In this document: one piece after another, positions 47,075-59,000 of the stretch
Position numbering within the stretch: the first letter of the stretch is position 1
How the letters are laid out: the number at the start of each line of letters is the position of its first letter
Assembly: GCA_930367205.1 (NCBI GenBank)
Contig: OV884011.1
Location: forward strand, 42,421,754-42,485,753
Length of the DNA: 64,000 nucleotides
DNA from: Acanthosoma haemorrhoidale
Taxonomy: Eukaryota > Arthropoda > Insecta > Hemiptera > Acanthosomatidae
Direction of reading: 5' to 3'
Translations under genes and position numbers: made by a program
The notes under the pieces: generated by a model
Seen by the model: the letters and a program-made list of their open reading frames with translations, nothing else
Databases searched by the model: none
What the model was told of the DNA's origin: nothing

Positions 47075-50000
47075 CTGTAAAATAGGATGAATTTTCTTTA
47101 TTAGTAATAAATAAAAAAAAATATAGTATAGTTTATAATCACAGGACCGAACGATTGATATATTATTTATATACAGGTCGTGATAGAAAACAAAAAGATG
47201 TTTAATTATGTAATTATTTGGGACTCCAATATGGCTTTCTATTTTTGAGTTTAGAATCAGTATTTACAAATGATTATTCCAAAGATCCAAAGGGAATGGT
47301 TAGGTTTATTTGAATGTTTCAATAGTTTAATGTTTAATTGTGTATGCCAAGTGAGCCTTAAATCCGATATTCTGTATAAACTAATAAGGTACTAGGCAAA
47401 CAAATAAATGGCTTTCAGATTTTATCAACCCTCATCCCGAATCCAGAATTGATCACTTCTCACTGGAACTGCGGAAATGGATACAATATGAATATCACAT
47501 TTGATATTGATATATCGATACTTGAGTAATCACTTACCATACATCCGTTGCTGCGCTCCTTCTTCCCCAAGGGTGGGTCTCCGGCGGCTGAAATAATAAT
47601 ATGTATCACATTACCGTTTTCATTAGAATTTGCAAGCAGCAACCAATTAGAAAGCATGCAGTTACAAAAAGAAAATATCTAATCTACAATTAAGTTTGAT
47701 GTATTACAGTTTTAAAAGTTAAATTATGAACGTGAAAACGTTGCGAACAAGATTTTACCTTTTAAATTTTTTGACAGCATAAGGATTAGGAATTTTTATT
47801 TTTTATGGTGCTCAACATCTCAGGTTATTTGTGCCGTTATTTGTTTAAAGGTTAAATCTCAATGCACATGGGATCGTCCAAAAATATTAATTTAGTTTCG
47901 TGTAGAAAAAAAATTAGTGGAGAAGTAGAAAGTACCAATTTTTTTTATTGTAAACTTAGTTTCTTTCACATTTAAGTTTTATTTTTACACACTTCTTTTT
48001 TTTTTTTTAATTTTTAAATTTTAAGGTCAGGAAAGTATTGACTAAAGCCTTGTTCCCACGGCGTGTGGCATTATCAAGGTTCTTCACAAAGGTGCTTGAG
48101 GTTCGTACTTGCGGACTTGTGGCTAGGCGCCGTTCTTCACGAAGGTGCTTGAGGTTCGTACTTGCGGACTTGTGGCCGGGCGTCGTTCTTCACGAAGGTG
48201 CTTGAGGTTCGTACTTGCGGACTTGTGGACGGGCCCCGTTCTTCACGAAGGTGCTTGGGGTTCGTACTTGCGGACTTGTGGCCGGGCGTCGTTCTTCACG
48301 AAGGTGCTTGAGGTTCGTACTTGCGGACTTGTGGACGGGCCCCGTTCTTCACGAAGGTGCTTGAGGTTCGTACTTGCGGACTTGTGGCCGGGCGTCGTTC
48401 TTCACGAAGGTGCTTGAGGTTCGTACTTGCGGACTTGTGGACGGGCCCCGTTCTTCACGAAGGTGCTTGAGGTTCGTACTTGCGGACTTGTGGCCGGGCG
48501 CCGTTCTTCACGAAGGTGCTTGAGGTTCGTACTTGCGGACTTGTGGACGGGCCCCGTTCTTCACGAAGGTGCTTGAGGTTCGTACTTGCGGACTTGTGGA
48601 CGGGCGTCGTTCTTCACGATGGTGCTTGAGGTTCGTACTTGCGGACTTGTGGCCGGGCGTCGTTCTTCACGAAGGTGCTTGAGGTTCGTACTTGCGGACT
48701 TGTGGCCGGGCGTCGTTCTTCACGAAGGTGCTTGAGGTTCGTACTTGCGGACTTGTGGCTGGGCGTCGTTCTTCACGATGGTGCTTGAGGTTCGTACTTG
48801 CGGACTTGTGGCCGGGCGTCGTTCTTCACGATGGTGCTTGAGGTTCGTACTTGCGGACTTGAGGCCGGGCGCCGTTCTTCACGAAGGTGCTTGAGGTTTG
48901 TACTTACGGACTTGTGGCCGGACCTCGTTCTTTACGAAGGTGCTTGAGGTTCGTACTTGCGGAGTTGTGGCCGGCCTAATTCCAATCGGGCGCCGTTCTC
49001 ACGGCGTGTAGCTTGCCCAATCTCAAGTGGTACTCTTCTCGTCAACACCATTGACCATAAGTTCCTTTCTGAGTTTCATTTGTTTCTTAGTTTCAACTGT
49101 TGTCCTGAGGAGTTTTAGTTTACCTTGTTGTGTCTATTGAGTGTAGAAATGACGCCATTTTGTCGTACGCAAACCCTTTTGGCAAATTAATCAGAACTTC
49201 GAGGTCTTTGATTTGATAATTATGTACGAATATAATGGGAGAATATTTATCATTATATATATTTGTAATTCAAAAGATTTTTCTTAATCCCAATTTCGAA
49301 TAGGAGGATGGATTATGTATGGAAATTTTACTTGATGTCCCAATAATGCTTGGCCAATAAAGTTTCCATATAAAAAAATTATTAAGAGCTGTTAAGTATT
49401 TATTTTTTTGTAGTTGATAATAATTTTTTTCTTATTAAATTAATGATCTTGACGTTTAAATGAGTTTTAATTGCTAGTTGGAACATTAATTCACGTATCG
49501 AAGTTTTTTCTGGACTAAAATTTACCTAACCTGGACTAAAATTGTTGGAACAGGTGAAACATTGACGTGCGAAATGTGTTTTAATTGTAAATATACACAT
49601 TTAGAGAGAATAAATGTCTTCGTTAAGTAATTTTGTCTCTTTTAGGAGTATCACTCACAGAATTATTATAACGTATGGTCGTATGTTTGGTATTTGCAAA
49701 TCATCGCAGCGTGGAGAGGGAGAAACGGAGAGGTGGCTGTTCATGACCGGGAATGACCCACCATTCGGAGGGCACAAGAGCTTCTGATGAAGCCTGGCAC
49801 ACGTGGAACTGATTGCTTCCCTGTCGCTGGCCGTTGTCATAATCCCACTCCCCATTCCCTTTATCTACTTATTCAGTTATGGCTGAGCTTTAGCAATTTT
49901 CGGCACATGGAGTCCTAAAGAGGAGCGAGTGGGTAATAACAAAAATATTCGAGATCTGACGCTGTATTGGAACAAACAGCTGGCTCCAATTTAAAGCCAG

Positions 50001-53000
50001 CCACATATTCCTTGTACCAAATCCTAAAGCCCCTGTTTGATGGGTACCGATTTATCCTTGGATGAATAGCCTCACCAATACCAAATGATATTTTAATAAT
50101 ATATTTTCACCAAATAAAGGGCGTAAAACGTGAATGAACAATTGAGATATACTCCTGGGACATGGCGTGAGTCTTTTAAATACTTAGGAGTATTTAGTAG
50201 TTTTTTTTTTGTTTTTTTTTATTGTGCAATAATTACAATCTGCCTTTTATAAGGCAATAATAATACAGATAAATGATCTCATTCATACCATATTAGTAGT
50301 TTTTAAATAGTATTTAAGTTTAAGTGAAACGGGTCCATCAGTATTCATGTTTAATTTATTTGTTCCAGTTTTATATTTTAATCAACAACTAATTAGCATA
50401 CCTCGCTGTGTTCTGTTAACATTTTCAAAGTTTCAACTCGATTGAGCCGTTTTCACCCTTCACTACTATATATACACTCTATGAATGAACCTGTAGCTTT
50501 TTATTAATGCTGGGCAAAAATAGTAGTTTAAACACAGTCAAAGCTTACAAGTTGACTTTTGATTTGATGATTAAATAAGGGAAGTTTGCTTCGCAAAATT
50601 CTTGGTTATGTAGTATTGGATTTTGTGTGTCAGAAAATATGCCCATGATTTATTCAATAACATTATTTTTTAAGAATATATTAGTTTCCCAAATGCGCTT
50701 GAAAAAATGCAATTTTTTATCTTAAGTAAATTTTCAGTCGTTGAAAGTTTTAGGAGTAATATGAAGGGATTAAAGCCGAAGTAATGACAATAATACATTT
50801 AGTTGACAGACCGACCATTTCCACGTGCACGTACAAACGACAAGACAAATGCAGAGTGTCATTTCATGCCATTTCATTATAATTGAAATAATCATCACTA
50901 GAATTGATCCATTTTTGAGTCGTTTCAATTCTACGTTCTATGGTCTAAACCACTTTAAAGACCGATACCACACAGTGTATTCCAAATTCTATTATCGTGT
51001 CCTTGAACTTGCTTACTTCATAGCTAAAGCCATGATAAAGTTTCCTTCCAATATTGTGGTTTTACTAGTTTTCGATAAAATAGATTAAAAAGGTGTACTA
51101 CTGGGGCTATGCACTTAGCAACTCATGCTTTATATGTCGATAAAGGAGTTTTCATTCAGCCAAACAAACCATTAATGTCTACCTGACGTGTCCATTTCCA
51201 CAAGTCGATTCAACAAGGCACACAAAAGGCTAGATCTAAGGGCAATACCCTTCTTGAAGGACACAATTTCCCCGCTCAGGGCCGATGTAAGTAAGGCAAT
51301 TTCCATATTAAGCGCTTCCCACGTCCGTAGCCAATTTTCTTTTCGTTTTTATTTTTAGTTTAAAAACATAATTTCGACTTTCCCCATCTATTGAATAGTG
51401 CATATACATCAATAAATATTTACTTTATTTAGTTTTTATATATTTCCTGTACTAGAATATTAATTTAAGAACTTTAGAAAAAATAAATATAAAACAATCA
51501 CTATAAAATGAAACCAGTTACGTAAGCAATCATAAGTATATATTTAAAGTAAGTAATAATAGTAAAATTATTGATTAGAGTGACCCACTATTGTGCTTAA
51601 CTCTTTCAGTTTAATTACCGTGTCCTGTTCGTATAATCGTATAAAAAGAATCAGTTAAAAATTATAAGTTAAGAGGAAAATAATTGATTTATACATTAAA
51701 AAAAAAACAAAGCCCAAGAAGATATTGGATTAAGAGATTATTAATGAGTAATAAGCACTATCTTTCAAAATCATTAATTTTATGAAGCATCAAAGGATGT
51801 CCTTTCTTCCATGATGCTCATTTTGATTGTTTTAGGTGTGTATCATCCCACCACCGTAACAAAGCTTGTTTTTTATATTTAGCTTTGCTTTTTAAACTAT
51901 CTTCCACTTTTACAGAACTTTTGTCATGCTGCTTATTTATAATTTTTGTTATAAGTGGAAATGTTTTTTGAGAAATTGTTTTGGGATCTATTTTTTAAAA
52001 ACTAAATTTTTTTACAGTTGTATTTGGATTATTTGGTGGTCATTATATTTGGATTTCATTTTATTTATTTGGATTATTTCATTGCGTTGTTATATATTTT
52101 TTGTCCTTTTAAGGATTCATCGATGCTTGTCGGACAATCTCATCTTATCAGTAACTTTTCTGATAGACCTTACTTTCATCAGATGTGAGAGCTTCCGAAC
52201 AATATGCAGCGATAAGCCTTAATTTTTTGGAAATATATCAGTATATCTTTAATTTGGATTGTTCTATAGGTTAACCCTTCGTGACTTTCTTGGATTCCGA
52301 AGTTTTGTTTATCTTCGGACTAAATGAAAATTTGCGCTCGAAATCCTGAGGAGTGCTTTGTCAGTTTTAGATATACAACTTTAGCTATTTCCCAATGTAT
52401 TCCTCAGGTTTTGTGCCTGGAATGGTAGGGATCACTGTAGCGTATTCTAGTTTGGAGAATCAAACCACATCGACAACTTGAACGTAACTTGGAAGAATAT
52501 TATTGTTGCTTAGGCTGATAGGTGTCCTTGCCTCTCTGTTTTCTTTCTTCTTCCATAGCTACCATTCCCAGTGTGCAGCCAATTTAGGCTTTCCCGCTTT
52601 TGTAGCTTTATTTTTCCTTGAGGGGTTCTAGATATCTAATTTTATAAGTATTATATTTCTTATTTTTCCTCGATCTTTCCGTATACGGTATTAAAATTAT
52701 ATCGCTATTTTTTTTTTATATTAGATGCATAACTTGTAAGGTGTTTGAATATGAACAATTTTACAGGTTTCCCAAAAAAATGAGTTCAATAAATTTGGGC
52801 CTATGATTTTCCAATAACTGTACCTATTCTCGCGTAGGTATTTTTAATTAGCTTTTTGACAGTGTCCCCTTTTCTTATAAAAGAGCTAACGTAATATTGT
52901 AAACAAGTATTTAGGAATGTCTTAGCTTTTTAGGCACGATAGCTATCCTCTTTGTGGGGTTATTACCAGGTATAATTAAAACAGTTGACAATTTTTTTGC

Positions 53001-56000
53001 GATTTTCGTTCTATTAAACATGAACACTTGGCCTTAAAGAGGAAAAGTAAATTGGCCTTTTGTTGCTCTAAGCCATTTTGGATCAATGTGTCGAACAAAT
53101 AAATCGTTTCTTTAAGGGCGTCAACTACTGGTCCGGTTACCCTGCAAACAAAACGTAACTTCTAATGCTGTTTGTATTTGTTTCAGGTGATTTTGCCTAT
53201 CTAAAAATCGCAGATAAAGGTTGGTTGGATGTTATTGGTTGTTAATATTATTATAGTAAATGATACTTAAAAAGTGAAGTAAGCCTTTTCCGATATTGTA
53301 AAATTTTTAGATTTATATCTTTTCTGCCATGATGGATTTGCAATGGCATTTGAAACGAGTTTTATAAACACTTAAAACAAGTTACCTGACTTTCATCTCA
53401 ATTTCATTTACAAATTATGCTTGCAAGTAAACATTTACTGGGGATTCAGCTGCCGTTCAATTGCTATATATTAAATCACCGTATTTTAGGTATCCACAAA
53501 TACTATTTCTTAGGCTTAAATGAATTTTACTTTTTAATTAATAATTTTTTAAGATTTCTATTAGGATTTAAAATATCACAAGGAGAGGGAAATTTGATAG
53601 GAATTTATGAACAATATTTAATCATTAACAAGTAAATAAGGTCTATGCAGGAGGTAAAACTGTTCATGCATTGAAATTACATGACAAGCAAAAGCAGCTA
53701 AAGTTCTAATTAGTAGAGACAATATTTGTTTCTAAAGTTCTGTTAAATTAGGTTTTTGGTACAAGTCAAACTTTCTAACGATTTATAAATATTGAATATT
53801 TTACTAAGTGTACTCACGTCAGCCTGGAACTCTTCTTCGGGTAGAGGTTGAGATGGACTATCATCCTGTTGGAGGAAGGCCCGGGGGGAACTCGACCCCG
53901 TTTTCCCCGTGGCTGTTCGACGTATTCGGAATATGTAGCGCCTAGAAGATATAAAATCAACCAGAATCAGCAATGAAATATTTCCCATTATGTAAATCAT
54001 TTTTTCGTTGCCGTCTACGATGGAAGTTGAAGCTAAACTAAATAAAACTACATTTGATGATGTCAAGATGAGTTTGTCTTCTATGAAGAACATGTGTCTC
54101 GATGTGCACAAAAGGGTTGAAGTGAAACAATACATTTCAGATACAAAAGTTCAAAAGTATTGTTCATTAATGGAGCACTTAAATGCACTAGGTAGGATAT
54201 ACGACTTTTGATGAATACAAATTACTATAGGCTTAAAATGTACTTTTAAGTAAACATTAACACAAAGGCTTAAATTCTATGATTAAGGTCACAAAATGTG
54301 CTAGAATCATCCCAACGTTGCTTGTGCCCATGCGTCCTGGGGTGTTCATTCAGTAAATACCCCAGCCTGAGTCTAGTATGGGATAAAAAAAAAAGGTTAT
54401 GCATTACACTTAATTGTACATATAATACATGTATGTGTATAGATAATATGTACATATAATCACATTATATAAATATATACATATTAAACAGAATTCTATC
54501 GTGTATACTTAATAAGCTAAGCTTGGCTATATTAAGACACTTTTTAAAGGATTTTTTTTGAGTATTTTAACAACAATTATTTTCATTTATTTGGTAAATT
54601 ATGGTTTGGTTTTTAAATTATTGTATTCTTATGAATATAACTTTTGTTTTAGTTCCGTCATAAATGCCGTTATTATTTGATATATTTTTATTAGTTTCCT
54701 ATAAGATATTTTGCAGCTACATAACGATAATCCCTTATGGGTAATATTAAATAAATCGGCTTCTTCATACAATAATATGGTAATAGCAAAACTTATATCG
54801 ATGAAGCGTAATCATACCCCACACTCCACTAATATTCATGCGTATTCTAGTTTTTGTTTGTTTTGCTATAAACGAAAAGACTTTGCTTTGAAAAGATGAG
54901 GGGATTCAAAAGTTGCACATGGAATATACTTATCCATCTGATCTGATTATGTTTTTCATCTGTTAAAAATGACTTTCCAAATCCCTTAGCAAGTTTACTT
55001 TTAAGCATCCTTATAACCCTCCTTGAAGATTTAAGTGCAAGTAATACCCAGATTTTGTGTAAATATTGCGTCATTGCGAGTTCTGGTACTGCACAGTTTT
55101 TAGTTATGAGCACCTGCGGCTCTCATATGGTTTCTTCGGCTGCAGGGGTAATGTGAGGGTTTTTTGATCCTTGCCTCTATGGTGACTATTTGGCTGGTGG
55201 GTTCGATCAGGGCGCCCAGTGTTATGAATGTATCACTATATGGTATATATGTATCCGTATAGCATATGAATGAAAGCGTGAATCCAATAGTGTTAGTATG
55301 TGAGACCATTGATCACAATAATTCGTCGCATTATTAGGGAAGTGTAATACTCTTCCAATAGGGGGTAAAGATTGTAATTTTCTTTTTGAAAACTGAAAAT
55401 ACTACTTTATCTAAGAATTAAATGATTCAATACCTGTTGTTATTGATCAGTAAATTGCCAGTGTTTTTGTTCTTTCTCCCTCAGGAGTGGATTCCTGAAA
55501 CGATTAAGGAAACTTTATTCGATTTTAATTGCGCTTTAACTTTGTTAGCCGTACCGACTGATTCCTCTTCCTCCGTCCGCTGGCCCTGATTTGTTATTTG
55601 CCCTTTCGCAATTCAACTCACTGGAAAATCGTGTTATCGGGTAAAGTTCCCATGCATTCACTTGCTATATAGATTTTAATAATCCATAAATGTAAAAATA
55701 TGGCTGTTATAAACATTACTGATGACCTACTCATCTTATTTATTTTGCTACCAATCCCGAATTGAGGCTCTACTTACAAGAGCATACGGGCAATTCTCTT
55801 GTAGAAGTAAAAATGATCCCATTTGATGATCTGAAAACTTATTCGACACCACCTTGAAAGATGTTTGTTGCGCCGTCACAGATGGTGTCTTACTAACCTA
55901 ACCCTAAAGGGGGAGTAAGAGATAAGACTATGGCTATGACCTTGTCAAATGTCTGGTGTCGGGCTTTATTGCTAAGCTATCAAACTCCTCCTGACTGCGC

Positions 56001-59000
56001 AGGATGTTCAGGAGAAGAGAAACAGGTTTGGGTAAACCATACTCTAGGAATGTCCACGAATCCACACTCGATATCTAAGGGTAGGTAAAAAAAACAAAAA
56101 CACCCGGATCTGGAAGGCAGGTGATAACCGGAAAGAGCAGGAACAGCCCACTTGGGGAATTCTACTAGGTAAGGCTGTAGTGCCCCAGATGGTATCTTTC
56201 ATGTGGAAGGGGTCCTATCCAAGGAGGGCTAGTTTAACGCGCAGAATATGGGAATATCCTCTGAGAAAATTGTGGAGGCTATTAAATGACCTTTTTTCCC
56301 CTTAACCCTTATTTAACTATTTATTAAATACTTAAAAATATTTTTTATTGAGATGAAATAGGTTCCTTGTGCTTTCCTAGTTTTAAAATGTATTATAAGC
56401 AGTTTTTATAAACTAACAACTATCCGATTACGTTTAAAGCTGGACAAACAATGTAACGAGGGCTAGATGATGGGACTTAGCTTTGGATTACAGAGAGAGG
56501 GACCTAAAACTATAGCGGGCCCGCCTCGACTACCTGCTGCCTGAGGGGTGGAGGTGGTGATATAGTGTTGATTACGAGGTTGATTGCAGTGAGTCGAAGA
56601 ATTTGATATGTCTACGGAAAATAAATCAACTTTAATCAGCTAAAAGTTTTAGTGCAATTCACGATTCCTCCGCTGCTGGAATGAAGTATGTCGGGCCACT
56701 TTCATGAGTACCCCGTTTTAAAATTGTTGGGATCACTTCCGTCAGATAATTAAAACATGGTGCACCGTACAGCAGAACCTGACACCGCTCTTGGATATCA
56801 TCACATCGAGGTGCAGGGATAGATTAGGCAGAGGATGTCATTATGTTTGTGAGTCAGTAACACTTCATGCGTACTTATTTCATTTTTTTCGTAAAATGGC
56901 AACACAAGCGGAATTGACGGTCCATTATTATGTCTAAGTATACGATGCGTTGCTGGGAGAATTTCCCTGCGTTCCCACAGTGCAGGGGTTATGCAGTGGT
57001 TTCGTTCCCTGAAAATATTCCAAAATACGCTGTCAGTATTTCCGGCGTTCAATGTAATGATAAGCTTCTCCAATATATCGTTAATCTCGATGTAAGCTGA
57101 TTTGGACAGTTGAAGAGCTCTCTTGGCGTTCAGGCTGCTACTGTACTATTTCTCAAATGCACAAAGTTGAAGGACTGTATATTCGTTATTTTTATTTATT
57201 TCAAATTTTTAAAAAATTAATGGTACAACAATCATGCTCTTGTACAACACTACCTAAGCATGATAATATAAGTTCAAGACTGCCTCAATGACGCCTTTGT
57301 TAAGTTATTTATGTCTAGATAGACAGATGAGAGCCTCTCACGAAATTATTATCATTTCAAGAAATGATTTTGCAAGCTTTAGAATCTAATCCAGGCACAA
57401 GTACCGGCCGAGGAGTATGGAGTGTCTAAATGCACAGTTAGACACCACCTTCACGACACTGGGTAGGTGAAAAGGATCAGTAGACTGGAACCTCTCGATC
57501 TTAATTCTAAGACAGTTCCAACTTGCGAAAACCTTTTGACAAAATACTCTGATCTGAAATTTTATTTTATATAAATTATCTCGAGCAATGAAAATTTGGT
57601 TTAGAGGCCTGATATCGGTGGGCAATTACCAGATCGTGGTCAAATATTTCTACAGTAAGAATCGAACGTTTTGATACTGATAGTTTTTTAATATTAACTT
57701 TTTAGATAAGTAGAAGATCTGCTTCGGTTGATGAAAACTATTTTTTTTCACCGAACTAAGCCAATCTTCCTACTATCTATTTTTCTAATTATTTTTATTT
57801 CCGATTCTCACAGCATCTTTTAATATTATTTCTTTCTATTCAATGTCCTTTATTTAGTTTTCAAGTATATATATTTATATTATTTTTAATAAAATTAAAT
57901 TTATCATCCTCGTAAAAAAATTAGGTGGTAAAAACAAAATCGTTTAAATAAAAATATAAAAAAATAAATATAAAGATACATATTTTCCATAAGTGGACCT
58001 TACATGATCAGAATTAATGTCATTACCTTCAAATGTCTTTCTCCTTCATTTCTTTACAATCTTCTAATGAAAAGTAATGTCATTCCAAATGATCGTGTAA
58101 GGTTGAGAAGTAATGAAGGAGTAGATAGATCAGTAGATTACCGAGTTATTTCAATATCAATTTTTTGACTAGTACTCTGTATTTGCTATTTAGCCACCGT
58201 TTAAATGGACAAGCTATGTTTCCCTGATGGTTATCCTCCTATGTGATGCTGAGTCTCATTTTATCAGGAGGGTTGAGCCAGGCCTTGGTTAGTACATACA
58301 GGGCGATAGCTCATCTTATATACTGAACTGAAGGACAGATGCTGCATACGGAGGATAGCCTCGTTAAATATGTTGAGATAACTATAATTTTTAAATGGCC
58401 ATTCTACATAATAAAAAAATGATTTTCTCTTAATTGTAGAATACGTTTCATAGCAGCTTTGGCTATTGATGAGCAAACCTGAGTGAGGCTGCAAAATAAA
58501 TGTATGCGCAAAAAATATACTATTGTTATATTATCTGTGATAAGCAATAATGAATAAATAATTGATAACCTATTCGGAATATGGTATCGTCACACGTATT
58601 CCAAGAATTATATTTGGAAAAAAATGTCATAACATTATTCTTACCTGAGGGTGGTTCTGGGATCATAGGGTATATGTCTAGCATAATTTTAAGTGGGCGT
58701 GGCCTCATCGTTGGGTGGAATATGGCTTGGGTATGAGAGCTCGAAGACTGGGGGTCAGGTCTGTTAGAAAATCTGAAACAAGATATAAATTCAGAGTTCA
58801 AAACGTTGTGTGTTTATGATTGTAAGGTAGAATACAAACTCGTGCGATTATTATTACAACGATTTTCAAAACAAAGTGGTCGAATAATGAAAAAAAAGTA
58901 CTGCTGAATTTCGGACGAACGTAATGCTGTAATGTGGTTACATGCCTATTAAAAACAAAGTAAACCAAAGCATGCGAACACGTGGTCTGTGTATCGATAA

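Larger units (their letters stand above)
47588..53817 (-). other. Intron 5 (6230 bp)
   Basis: Holds the 53-bp minisatellite (48093-48985), a short Jockey tail (50206-50292) and otherwise AT-rich sequence. A mixed-composition patch at 49680-49860 and another at 51110-51330 show no domain. The frame at 48145-48417 is only the minisatellite read through. Confidence 0.7.
53942..58644 (-). other. Intron 4 (4703 bp)
   Basis: Contains a Jockey tail (55110-55385), a family C fragment (55870-56285), a reverse-transcriptase relic (56520-57120) and a hairpin (57995-58105). The remainder is AT-rich. Confidence 0.7.

Noticed and set aside
48145..48417. A 90-codon open frame with an internal repeat
   Set aside because: It is the 53-bp minisatellite read through. 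The unit length is not a multiple of three and the frame closes within the array; it lies in intron 5.
48093..48985. Possible CRISPR-like array
   Set aside because: The units are contiguous with no unique spacers, and the genome is eukaryotic; it is a minisatellite.
53743..54135. A 130-codon minus-strand frame over exon 5 taken as the coding sequence
   Set aside because: This frame is not the one joined by the splice phases. The spliced reading in another frame keeps the whole gene open, so the long frame is a shadow.
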